From GCA-2746795 sp963747345 (GTDB lineage Bacteria > Chloroflexota > Anaerolineae > Promineifilales > Promineifilaceae): a stretch of 64,000 nucleotides of DNA. The stretch is from NCBI GenBank assembly GCA_963747345.1, contig CAVVFA010000009.1, positions 124,001 to 188,000 of the forward strand, read 5' to 3'. Under the pieces are notes generated by a model. The model saw only the letters and a list, made by a program, of their open reading frames with translations, made no database searches and was not told the DNA's origin. Within the stretch, counting starts at the first letter, position 1. Each line of letters opens with the position of its first letter. This document shows positions 36,010 to 44,256 of this stretch, in pieces. The translations under genes and the position numbers were made by a program.

Positions 36010-37101
36010 GCGGTGAGCAAAGGATGGATAAGGTCAGGCAGCGTGCCGCCAGCGGTGTAATCGGCAATCAACTGCTCATCATCGTCTGTGAGCCGGTGCT
36101 GCAATCGCGCCAGCCGGTAGGCCAGCGAAGCCACCGTCTCCGCATCATGCTGCCCGTAGGCGATGTTCTCCAACAACCTGTCAAAGGGGATGGTGGGCTT
36201 CCGTTCCTGGACACGCGGCGGCTCGATCATCTCCGCCTCGGTTAAGCCCACGGCGTCGATGAGAACAAAATGGGTCTTGTGCCGCGCATCAGAAGTCACC
36301 GCCTGCAATTCATCCGGCTGGATCACCCGCGTGCCCCGGCCCCGCATCTGCTCAAAATAGCCCCGCGAACGCACCTGGCGCATAAACAGCAAAATCTCAA
36401 TAGCCCGCACATCGGTGCCCGTGGCGATCATATCCACCGTCACCGCCATGCGCGGAAAATAGCTGTTGCGGAAATCCTGCAAAATATCTTCCGGGTTGCG
36501 GCTGGCTTTATAGGTGATTTTTTGGCAAAAATCGTTGCCCTTGCCAAATTCCTCGCGCACAATGCGCACAATGTTCTCGGCGTGGTTGTCATCTTTGGCA
36601 AAGATAAGCGTCTTGGGCGCCACCCGGTCGGCCCGCTCTGGAAACAGTTCCGTAAACAGCACATCCCGAAAATGGCGGATGATGGTGCGCATCTGGCTCT
36701 CGCTAACCACGTCCCGGTCTAGCTGCTGCGGCGCGTAGGTCAGTTCTTCATCCAGCTTTTCCTGCCACTGTTCGCGGGTCAGCTTGTCCATCTTGCCCAC
36801 CCAATGCCCCGCTTCCACCGTGCTGCCTTCATCCGAAATGCGCGTGAGAATGCGGTACACCTCGCCGCCCACGTTAATGCCGTCAGCTACGGCGTCATCA
36901 TGCGTGTACTCCATCACCAGATTCTGGTTGAAGAAACCGATGGTCTGTTTGCCCGGCGTGGCCGTCAGGCCGATGAGATGGGCGTCGAAATAATCCAGCA
37001 CCTGCTTCCAGATGGTGTAGATGGAGCGATGGCACTCATCAATGACGATAAAATCGAAGAATTCGATGGGCAATCGCCCTGTAAAAGAAACAGTGCGCGG
37101 C

Positions 37102-37150
37102 GTAGAGCGATTTTGTAAATCGCCCGGACGATTTGCAAAATCGTCCCACA
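37102..37150. repeat. REP-like pair h inside hsdR
   Basis: GTAGAGCGATTTTGTAAATC GCCC then GGACGATTTGCAAAATCGTC. In the hsdR frame it encodes DDFANRPGDLQNRST, nearly the same peptide as element g. Confidence 0.88.
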
Positions 37151-37152
37151 GT

Positions 37153-37782
37153 TCAAACAGCGAACCGTTCTTCCGTTTCCTCGTCCAGCTCTTCATCCTT
37201 GAGCATGGCGTACAACCGCTGGATGGTACTGATGTAGACGCGGTTCACATCGCGGCTGACATCCAGCGCGTTGCTGTTCAAATGGCGGATGTTGTACAGT
37301 TCGGCAAATTTGCGGCCGTCGTCGGGGGTCTCAAACTGCACAAATTCGTTATTGGCCTGCTTGCCCAGATTGTTGCGGTCTACCAAAAAGAGCACCCGCC
37401 GTGCCCCGCCCTGGCTGATAAGGCGATAGATGAAATTAACGGCCGTAAACGTCTTGCCGCTGCCCGTCGCCATCTGCACCAACGCTCGCGGCCTATCCTG
37501 CGCCAGCGACTGCTCCAGATGCGTGATGGCTTTGATCTGCGGTCCCCACAGTTTATCGGTTATCAGGGGTGACATGGTTTGCAAACGGCCGCGCAGCGTG
37601 TCCGGCTCCTGCACCCAGGCGGCCAGCGTTTCCGGCCGGTGAAAGGCAAACACCCGCCGCGCTCGGGGGTCAGGGTCCAAGCCCGTTGGTGAAGAAGGTC
37701 TCCACGCCGGTGGATTCGTAGCGGAAAGGCAGCGGACTGTCTGGCCGCCACGCCTGCATCGGCTGGCGCAGTCCCACCGCAT
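37153..37782 (-). pseudogene. hsdR: hsdR middle fragment (helicase motif I)
   Basis: The part from GLDPDPRARRVFAFHRPETLA carries the helicase start LITDKLWGPQIKAITHLEQSL and Walker A VQMATGSGKTFTAVNFIYR, then VLFLVDRNNLGKQANNEF and IRHLNSNALDVSRDVNRVYIS. The first 30 residues are out of frame with the N-terminal piece. It ends in a shifted tail at EETEERFAV; the next frame (35253-37196) continues GSLFELWDD. Not a functional gene alone. Confidence 0.85.
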
Positions 37783-38029
37783 ACCGCGCCGACTGCGGTT
37801 CGACGCCGCTCAGAGGTACGCCCACTTTCTTCGCTTCAACCACGCCCAGCGCTTTGCCCGCCACAAACAGCAAATAGTCGGCAAAACCTGTCTTAAGAAA
37901 GGCTTCACGCACGGCTACACCCGGTTTGGCCGGATCAAAGAGGTTCATCGCCTCTCGATCTTGTACCTCCCAACCGGCATAGCGCAGAAGTTCATCTATT
38001 TTTTGGCGGGCTTTTTGTTCTGGCGTCAT
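37670..38029 (-). pseudogene. hsdR: hsdR N-terminal fragment (nuclease domain)
   Basis: 119 residues from MTPEQKARQKIDELLRYAGWEVQ, the usual HsdR start. The PD-(D/E)xK nuclease site is visible as D51 in FADYLLF with VVEAKKVG following. The end FFTNGLGP is the point of a one-base shift (near 37683); GLDPDPRARRVFAFHRP in the next frame continues it. This is the first gene of the minus-strand R-M transcript. Confidence 0.87.
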
Positions 38030-38200
38030 GGTCTTTCTCGCATCTCTTTTCGATAGAGTTTACACGAGGTTAAGGATAGCATAATGAAAACGGTTCGGCA
38101 CTATGACATGTGTAGGTGTGATGAGAATGGGTGATGGAGGGGGAAACGGCCGTTTCCCCTGGCACAGTCTGTGGATGAATCCCCAGACTGGTACAAAAAA

Positions 38201-38285
38201 CGTGCTGAAGCACGTTGCTAAAGCCGCCATTAACCTGCTTCAGCAGGTTTTTTATCTCAGCCGCCGGTTTCAACCGGTGGCGGTA
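38201..38285. repeat. Array of three short hairpins upstream of TetR gene
   Basis: CGTGCTGAAGCACG (38201-38214), AACCTGCTTCAGCAGGTT with TTTT (38232-38253) and CCGCCGGTTTCAACCGGTGG CGG (about 38262-38285). Two hairpins share the CTGAAGC/GCTTCAG core. It lies in a 379-base gap without a gene between hsdR and tetR, which also holds AACGGCCGTT at 38145 and 38340. It could be an interspersed repeat or a structured leader. Confidence 0.5.
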
Positions 38286-38363
38286 GGGGCAAATTCGTTT
38301 AGATTGAGAATTGCTGGAAGACTGTGCCTGATATTGACAACGGCCGTTTCTCTTCATACAATA

Positions 38364-38393
38364 TGACTGATTAGTCACATGACCAAACGGTCA
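38364..38393. promoter_or_regulatory. Two tandem TetR-type operator palindromes
   Basis: TGACTGATTAGTCA (38364-38377) and TGACCAAACGGTCA (38380-38393) are 14-bp palindromes with 4-base centres, two bases apart, directly before the TetR start at 38409. They match the TGAC-N6-GTCA form of many TetR sites and would give autorepression. The second overlaps the alternative ATG at 38379, which argues against that start. Confidence 0.72.
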
Positions 38394-38408
38394 CATCGAG
38401 AAAAGATA

Positions 38409-39062
38409 ATGCCGAAACAAACATTTTTTAACCTGCCACAAGAAAAGCGGGACCAAATATTGGCTCTCGCTATCGAAGAATTTGCCGAGAACGACTACAA
38501 AAATGCGTCAATCTCCCGCATTGTGAATCGAGCCGGCATAGCCAAGGGAAGTTTCTACCAATATTTTGCGGACAAGAAAGATTTGTACCTGTATCTCATT
38601 GACGTCGCCACACAAGAAAAAACGGCGATGTTGGCAAAAAACCAGCCGCTTGATGTTGACATGGACGTATTTTCATACATCCGTTGGCTCCTTCAAGCGG
38701 GATTGAAGTTTGAGTTTTCCAATCCAAAGCTGGCTCAAATTGGGTATCGTGCCATTTACGGCGATGCCCCCCTGCCCACGGATACCCGAGAAGTTATTGA
38801 AGAAGGCTCAATGACCTATTTTCGCCAGATGGTACAGCAAGGGGTTGAGCAAGGAGCCATTAACCCAGATATTGACACAGATGTGGCGGCGTTTATGTTC
38901 AATGTTGTGTTCACCAATCTAGGGGATTTTATTATGAAGCGACAAGCCATTGCTCCAGAACAGCTATTAGCTGATTCCGGGCAATCCTTAATTTCACCAG
39001 AAACGGAAAGCATGTTTGATCAAGTCCTGCTCATTTTGCAGGCTGGCATGGGTAAAAAATAA
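38409..39062 (+). CDS. TetR-family transcriptional regulator
   Basis: 217 residues from MPKQTFFNLPQEKRDQILAL at 38409. The helix-turn-helix is EFAENDYKNASISRIVNRAGIAKGSFYQYFADKKDLYLYL. The C-terminal ligand domain is typical in length, with no recognisable subfamily. It probably regulates itself and the SDR gene that follows on the same strand; two operator-like palindromes lie upstream. An ATG at 38379 in the operator is less likely. Confidence 0.9.
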   Translation: MPKQTFFNLPQEKRDQILALAIEEFAENDYKNASISRIVNRAGIAKGSFYQYFADKKDLYLYLIDVATQEKTAMLAKNQPLDVDMDVFSYIRWLLQAGLKFEFSNPKLAQIGYRAIYGDAPLPTDTREVIEEGSMTYFRQMVQQGVEQGAINPDIDTDVAAFMFNVVFTNLGDFIMKRQAIAPEQLLADSGQSLISPETESMFDQVLLILQAGMGKK

Positions 39063-39071
39063 CGAGACATT

Positions 39072-39119
39072 AGACCTGACAGGTTTATCCAGAAAGGAAT
39101 TAAGAAACCTGTGAGGTCT
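39072..39119. repeat. Inverted repeat between tetR and SDR genes
   Basis: AGACCTGACAGGTTT and AAACCTGTGAGGTCT form a 15-bp stem with one mismatch and an 18-base loop. It could attenuate transcription into the SDR gene or be an interspersed repeat. Confidence 0.55.
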
Positions 39120-39145
39120 TGGTTTCAAGCAATAAAGGAAGTCAA

Positions 39146-40060
39146 ATGAACAAGAAAGTTTGTATTATCACAGGCGCAAATTCAGGCATTGGCAAGGCGG
39201 CGGCGATTCAGATTGCCCAACAAGGGCATCAAGTGATCATGGCTTGCCGCGATCCAGAACGAGGCGAAGCGGCTTTGCAGGATGTCCGCCAGCAATCGGG
39301 GAATGAGTGCGTTGAAATGATGGTTGTAGACATGTCGCTGCAAGCGTCGATTAAGGCGTTTGCAGCGGTGTTTTTGGCAAAATATGAGGTGCTGGATGTG
39401 CTGATCCACAATGCTGCCGCTTTTGATATTCGCCAAAAAGAGCGCATATTAACGAGTGAAGGGGTGGAGCTTGTGTGGGCAACCAATCAGATTGGCCCCG
39501 TGCTGCTCACGGATTTGCTGTTGGCTGCACTGAAGCAAAGTGAACAAGGGCGCGTGATCACGATTTCATCTAAAGGATTGATGGTCTATCCGTTTTTGAA
39601 GGTGGATGTAGCTGATCCTGAGTTTGCACGCAAGAAATTTAGTGTGCAAAAGGCGTATTATCAATCCAAGCTGGCGCAGGTGATGTATACGTATTGGTTG
39701 GCGGATCAGTTGAAGGAAACGGCCGTTTCGACACTTCGACCCAGTTCAGTGGAACCAGGCTCAAGACAGGCCGTTACCGTCAATTCTATTCGCGTCACCA
39801 ATGTCAAGATCGATGTTGATACACGTTATCCTGGTATGCCCAAATGGAAACGCACCCTGTACAGCCTCAAGAGCAAATCCTCCATAACCCCTGAGGAAAT
39901 GGCCGAAACCTACACCTTTCTGGCGCTATCACCTGAGGTAAATCAGACCACTGGCACGTATTTCGACGACCCCAACCATATCGTTAACTCTTCCAGTTAC
40001 AGCCAGGACAAAGAGAACATTAAGCAAGTGATGGATTTAACGCTGACTTATTTAAAATAA
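39146..40060 (+). CDS. Short-chain dehydrogenase/reductase
   Basis: From MNKKVCIITGANSGIGKAAA at 39146, after AAAGGA. The Rossmann cofactor motif TGANSGIG, HNAAAFD, catalytic S in VITISSKG and YxxxK in YYQSKLAQVMY are present. The R in MACRDPERG after the second strand favours NADP(H). It looks like the retinol-dehydrogenase-like group. It is probably controlled by the TetR regulator upstream. Substrate unknown. Confidence 0.9.
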   Translation: MNKKVCIITGANSGIGKAAAIQIAQQGHQVIMACRDPERGEAALQDVRQQSGNECVEMMVVDMSLQASIKAFAAVFLAKYEVLDVLIHNAAAFDIRQKERILTSEGVELVWATNQIGPVLLTDLLLAALKQSEQGRVITISSKGLMVYPFLKVDVADPEFARKKFSVQKAYYQSKLAQVMYTYWLADQLKETAVSTLRPSSVEPGSRQAVTVNSIRVTNVKIDVDTRYPGMPKWKRTLYSLKSKSSITPEEMAETYTFLALSPEVNQTTGTYFDDPNHIVNSSSYSQDKENIKQVMDLTLTYLK

Positions 40061-40095
40061 CCAGGTTTTTGGCACGTGACGTTGAATGGAAATCC

Positions 40096-40122
40096 GTAAC
40101 GCGATTTGTCAAATCGCGCTAC
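40096..40122. repeat. Palindrome of the GCGATTTG family, intact copy
   Basis: GTAACGCGATTTGTC and AAATCGCGCTAC. It is the undisturbed version of the sequence in which the IS at 42917-44186 lies. Confidence 0.75.
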
Positions 40123-40272
40123 ATTTTCGAAGGAGGTCAGCGCGATGTCACCCAGGGTGGTTCGGGCAAATAAGACGCATTTTTACTCGACAGGCATTAC
40201 TCAAACGAGTATACTTTTCGTCAACAACTCGTTACCAATTTTAATTACACTACAAGTTTAGGAGTAAACAAA

Positions 40273-41841
40273 ATGGATCCAATTCAAGAATTTTTCCTTA
40301 GTAAAATGGGGCAGTTTATTGTCAATGTATTAGCTGCCTTTGCTATTCTCATTATAGGAGGGCTGATAGCAGCAATTATTGCCAAAATTGTGCGCAGCGT
40401 TTTGAAACGTATCAACCTAGATAATAAGATTGCAGATACATTAACAGAAGAAGGCCAAGAACAAAAATGGCCCGTAGAAGACGTGATTGGCAAGATTGTG
40501 TTCTGGACACTGATGCTGTTTGTCATCGTAGCATCATTAGAACAACTCAATCTAACAGCAATTTCACAACCTTTAGGCAATCTCTTAACACAAATTACTT
40601 CAATTTATATCCCGCGCCTCATTGCTGCGGGTGTATTGCTGCTTGTAGCATGGCTGGTTGCTGCGGTTTTACGCTTCTTAACCAGAAAAATCTTGCATAT
40701 GGTTAAATTGGATGCGCGTTTGACAAAAGCGGGTGCTATTGCAGAAGGGCAAACAACTGGCTTCACTGAACCACTGGCAACGGCCGTTTACTGGTTCGTT
40801 ATCCTGCTGTTCCTGCCTTCTGTTTTGGTCGCCTTGGGACTCAACTCCCTGGCAATCATGCTAACTGGTGTCTTCGACGTTATCGTTAGCTGGATACCAT
40901 TCGTCCTGATGGCAGGCTTGATTGCTGTTATCGGCTGGATTGTGGCCCGCATTATCCGGCAAATCACCATCAGCTTCCTGACGGCCTTTGGCGTAGATAA
41001 ACTGGGACAAAAAGCAGGCATTGGCGAAGATCGCTCATTGTCCCAAATCCTGGGCAATATCCTCTTCTATGCTTTGTTAGCTGCCGTCCTCATCGCCGCA
41101 CTGGATGCCCTGCAACTGACTGCTATCTCCGCTCCGCTAACAGCCATGCTGGCCGAAATCGTCGCCTTCATTCCAGGGTTGTTGGGCGCGGTTATCATCC
41201 TCGTCTTGGCCTACTATGTGGGTCGCATGATAGCCAATATCGTCAAAGATTTACTAGCCAATGTTGGCTTCGACTCCCTGCCAGCAAGATTAGGCCTCGG
41301 TTGGTCTGCCACCACCAGCCCGTCTGACTGGGCAGGTTCTCTGACATTAATTGTCATCCTCCTCTTTGCTGCAACTTACGCCGCAGAGGTGTTGGGGTCA
41401 CAATTCCTCGTCATCGCTATGGGGCAATTTATTGCCTTCCTGTGGCAAGTATTCCTGGCAGCCATCATCTTCGCCTTTGGTCTGTACTTTGCCAAATTGG
41501 CCTTTAGCATCGTCGCCTCCACCGGTATGGATCACGCTAACTTGCTCGGTCGGTTAGCACAGGTAGCCGTCATCATCTTTGCGGGTGCCATTTCCCTGCA
41601 AACATTGGATGTGGCTAATTCTATTGTTAACCTGGCCTTTGGTATCACCTTAGCCGCCGCTGCCTTCGCGGCCGCTCTCGCCTTTGGTTTAGGCAGCAAA
41701 GAAATTGCAGGGCGCGAAGTTGATAGTTTCATCACTTCTTGGCGTTCAAACGAAGAGATCAAGTTACCTTCAGTCCCTGGTGTTCCCTCAACAACAGTTG
41801 CCGTTGAAGATGCCCCAGAAGACGCACCATCTGAAGGGTAA
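40273..41841 (+). CDS. MscS-like/TM-helix repeat membrane protein
   Basis: 522 residues, nine or ten hydrophobic helices. The recurrent TM_helix unit (IGGLIAAIIAKIVRSVLKRINLD, GWIVARIIRQITISFLTAFGVDKL, YVGRMIANIVKDLLANVGFDSLPARLGL) is that of small-conductance mechanosensitive channel relatives. A typical MscS beta domain is not visible. It may be a structural or osmotic membrane protein. GGAG precedes the start. A terminator follows at 41866. Confidence 0.82.
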   Translation: MDPIQEFFLSKMGQFIVNVLAAFAILIIGGLIAAIIAKIVRSVLKRINLDNKIADTLTEEGQEQKWPVEDVIGKIVFWTLMLFVIVASLEQLNLTAISQPLGNLLTQITSIYIPRLIAAGVLLLVAWLVAAVLRFLTRKILHMVKLDARLTKAGAIAEGQTTGFTEPLATAVYWFVILLFLPSVLVALGLNSLAIMLTGVFDVIVSWIPFVLMAGLIAVIGWIVARIIRQITISFLTAFGVDKLGQKAGIGEDRSLSQILGNILFYALLAAVLIAALDALQLTAISAPLTAMLAEIVAFIPGLLGAVIILVLAYYVGRMIANIVKDLLANVGFDSLPARLGLGWSATTSPSDWAGSLTLIVILLFAATYAAEVLGSQFLVIAMGQFIAFLWQVFLAAIIFAFGLYFAKLAFSIVASTGMDHANLLGRLAQVAVIIFAGAISLQTLDVANSIVNLAFGITLAAAAFAAALAFGLGSKEIAGREVDSFITSWRSNEEIKLPSVPGVPSTTVAVEDAPEDAPSEG

Positions 41842-41865
41842 ATAAAATAGTTTCATGCTAACATT

Positions 41866-41904
41866 TAGCCCCTAACGGTATTAGTAACCGTTGGGGGCTT
41901 TTTT
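41866..41904 (+). terminator. Intrinsic terminator after MscS-like gene
   Basis: GCCCCTAACGGT and ACCGTTGGGGGC form a 12-bp stem with one mismatch, followed by eight T. Confidence 0.88.
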
Positions 41905-41946
41905 TTATGACATGTTGCTACCACTCATAATGGATACACTTAACCT

Positions 41947-42855
41947 ATGCGACCATCTCTAACAAAATATGCATGGTTGTCCATTGGGGCAGCCCTCCTC
42001 ACTATCAGCATTAAATTTGCTGCTTACCTGGTTACAGGTTCCGTCGGCTTGCTTTCTGATGCCCTGGAAGGCATTGTCAACCTGATTGCGGCTATAGTCG
42101 TACTCGTCACCCTCAAAATCGTTGAACAACCTCCTGACGAGGTACACCCATACGGCCATGACAAAGCTGAGTATTTTTCCAGTGGCATAGAAGGCACACT
42201 CATCGTCATTGCGTCTCTGACTATTTTGATGACGAGTGTGCAGCGTCTACTTAACCCACAGCCACTTGAACAAGTCGGATTGGGGCTTGCGCTGGCTTTA
42301 GCTGCTTCTGGTATCAACTTTTTTGTAGGGCAACTGCTCATCCGCACCGGCAAAAAATATGAATCCATCACGTTAGAAGCAGATGGCAAGCATTTAATGT
42401 CAGATGTGTGGACATCAGTTGGTGTGGTAATCGGTATTGCTATCGCCGGGTTTACAGGGCTGGAATGGCTAGACCCAGTCGTGGCGATTATCGTTGGCTT
42501 AAAGATTGGCTGGGAAGGTATTTTAATTTTCCGTCGGTCATCACAAGGGTTGATGGATTCCGCTATCATGCCAGATGAGCGGGAAACCGTGGAAACTTTG
42601 CTCACCCAAAATTGTGTGGCTGGAACGGAGTGGCATGCGTTACGGACACGTCAGTCTGGCGCACGCCGATTTATTAGTGTCCACATCCTCGTTCCTGGTG
42701 AGTGGACAGTTCAACAAGGTCATGATCTCGTTGAACAAATCGAGGCTGATATGCGCAATCATATCAATTATTGCACTGTATTTACGCATATTGAACCCAT
42801 TGAAGACCCCCGTGCGTTTATTGACCAAACCTTAAGACGACTGGATGAGTCGTAA
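41947..42855 (+). CDS. Cation diffusion facilitator (CDF) transporter
   Basis: 302 residues, six membrane segments. TM2 has the SDALEGIVNLIAA form (metal-binding D; N instead of the second D) and TM5 has ADGKHLMSDVWTSVGV with the HxxxD site. The cytoplasmic C-terminal domain has HALRTRQSGARRFISVHILVP and ends with FTHIEPIEDP. Such proteins export Zn, Fe or Mn in exchange for protons. The TM2 variant belongs to a subfamily for which the metal is not settled. Confidence 0.88.
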   Translation: MRPSLTKYAWLSIGAALLTISIKFAAYLVTGSVGLLSDALEGIVNLIAAIVVLVTLKIVEQPPDEVHPYGHDKAEYFSSGIEGTLIVIASLTILMTSVQRLLNPQPLEQVGLGLALALAASGINFFVGQLLIRTGKKYESITLEADGKHLMSDVWTSVGVVIGIAIAGFTGLEWLDPVVAIIVGLKIGWEGILIFRRSSQGLMDSAIMPDERETVETLLTQNCVAGTEWHALRTRQSGARRFISVHILVPGEWTVQQGHDLVEQIEADMRNHINYCTVFTHIEPIEDPRAFIDQTLRRLDES

Positions 42856-42910
42856 TATTCAAGGTATCCTCGTTATGCACTATCAAATTGGACACTGGCG
42901 TTTTTACCCA

Positions 42911-44071
42911 TCACCAGTGTAGCGCGATTTGGGCTGGCAGTCGACTTTTCTCCTGAGCCAGTTGGTGGAAACGGGTTGCCAGAGAACTGGCCTGACCATT
43001 GAGCAAGGTGCGACTGTGTTCTAAAACCCAGGTCTGGCGGTCGGGGCTATCCTGACCGTAGAGAGCCGAGGCCACTTGCCAGAGATATTCATAGGCATGG
43101 ATAAAGTCCAGAATGAGGGTGAAATCAGGAAATCGTTGCTGAAGATGAGCCTGGAGGGATTTATCGCCATCGCAGAGCATGACGCGATGTTGGATATGGT
43201 CACCCATTCGTTTGTCTACTTCACCTTGCAAACGGTCTAAAGCTGCGGGCTTACCGGCCAGTGTCCCCCACAACTGTTTGTGCTGTGGCCTGGAGCGTGG
43301 GGCTGTCGTTTTCTCTGACTTCTCCTCCAGCAGGCTGCCTACAACCTCATCCACTGTACGGGGTGCGGGCTGGATGGTGTAGAGGGCGGTGGCGGTAACC
43401 GCTTTCTTCTTGCTGCGGGCTTCGCCCCGTTTGAGCCGGACTTTGTCTTTGTTTGTGCTGGCCTTGATGATGGGCACGCCTTTACCATCTGCTTGGGCGA
43501 CTAAAATGACCCCTTCTTCCGCAACCGGCGGTGGCGGCTTCTGCTCATAGTAGGTCGCCGCATCGGCCGCATCGCTGCCAATAAACTGTTGGATGCAGCG
43601 TTTGGAAAGGCCAATCTCTAGCAAGCGCTCGATTATGGCTACTTCCTGACCGAAGGGGATATAGACCCCTAACTCATCGTGCAATTCTCGCAGAAAGTCG
43701 GAGTAGCTGTCTTCGCCTAGCCCCAGTTCAGCGTCTAAAGGTGTATAGCCACCGGCACCTTTTCGATAAAAGTACGGCCGATTGATTTCCAGCTCGCCAA
43801 AGATGGAATAGTAGTCCCGTGATTTCTCGCTATGATACGGCAACCTGTCACCTTTTGGGTTTACTGCCTCTTTTCGAGGATATGCTTGTGAACGCATGTC
43901 AAAATAGAGTTGCATCAGTTTTGCTCCCATCCTCAAGAGTTGTTTGAAAAGATGGCGCTCCATTTGGTCGGCTGTACCTTTTTGTCCATCGACACTTGTT
44001 ACCATGGACAATATGATTTCAAAGTCAGAACGAATAGTTTCTGATATATTTATGGCTGAGTTGAAAGTCAT
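42911..44071 (-). CDS. ISKra4-family transposase, C-terminus truncated
   Basis: 386 residues. The order of motifs (MGAKLMQLYFDMRSQAYPRKEAV, YYSIFGELEINRPYFYRKGAGG, LAQADGKGVP-type catalytic D region as ILVAQADGKGVPI, LCDGDKSL and LILDFIHAYEYLW) fits ISKra4 transposases. Homologues have a further C-terminal region, so this one lacks roughly its last quarter, including part of the catalytic core. The last residues, AQIALHW, and the stop codon are encoded by the adjoining palindrome half. Not expected to be active. Confidence 0.85.
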   Translation of the reverse strand: MTFNSAINISETIRSDFEIILSMVTSVDGQKGTADQMERHLFKQLLRMGAKLMQLYFDMRSQAYPRKEAVNPKGDRLPYHSEKSRDYYSIFGELEINRPYFYRKGAGGYTPLDAELGLGEDSYSDFLRELHDELGVYIPFGQEVAIIERLLEIGLSKRCIQQFIGSDAADAATYYEQKPPPPVAEEGVILVAQADGKGVPIIKASTNKDKVRLKRGEARSKKKAVTATALYTIQPAPRTVDEVVGSLLEEKSEKTTAPRSRPQHKQLWGTLAGKPAALDRLQGEVDKRMGDHIQHRVMLCDGDKSLQAHLQQRFPDFTLILDFIHAYEYLWQVASALYGQDSPDRQTWVLEHSRTLLNGQASSLATRFHQLAQEKSRLPAQIALHW

Positions 44072-44186
44072 CCTTCTCTCCTGTTGTTATTGTTTTTGGT
44101 AATTCATAACTATCCAGGAAATCGGTATGACTTTCAACCATTTTTTCAACTCATTTGAAACACACCCTTTGCCAAATCGCGTTACA
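42917..44186. mobile_element. Truncated ISKra4-type insertion sequence within a REP-like palindrome
   Basis: The left flank GTGTAGCGCGATTT (42917-42930) and right flank GCCAAATCGCGTTACAGC (44171-44186) are the two halves of a palindrome of the type seen intact at 40096-40122. Between them lie the transposase gene and the IS end, AGGGTGTGTTTCAAATGA read on the minus strand (44151-44168). The opposite end is missing. The IS end equals the ends of the MITE at 31961-32085. Confidence 0.78.
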
Positions 44187-44256
44187 GCACCAGTGGTCGG
44201 CGCAATTTTCGCCAGACTCCAGTATCAAATAAAAATTACAGGAAGGTACTTTTAAG

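Larger units (their letters stand above)
35253..37196 (-). pseudogene. hsdR: hsdR helicase and C-terminal part, with two in-frame REP insertions
   Basis: 647 residues. The SF2 helicase continues from FIVIDECHRSIYTIWKQVL (DECH box), LIGLTATPG (motif III) to ATGTDVRAIEILLFMRQVRSRGYFEQMRGRGTRVI (motifs V and VI). The start ATG is artificial: the natural protein enters from 37153-37782 through a shift near 37165. Two peptides DDFANRPxDLQNR(P/S)T, near the N-terminus and near residue 405, are encoded by REP elements h and g read in the same frame. The stop TAG comes from REP pair f. HsdR is the ATP-driven translocase and nuclease of type I systems. Confidence 0.88.

Noticed and set aside
37153..37196. 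Programmed frameshift in hsdR
   Set aside because: No slippery heptamer is visible and other genes have similar shifts; assembly error or decay is simpler.
42911..44071. Active IS element
   Set aside because: One terminus is missing and the transposase lacks its C-terminal region.
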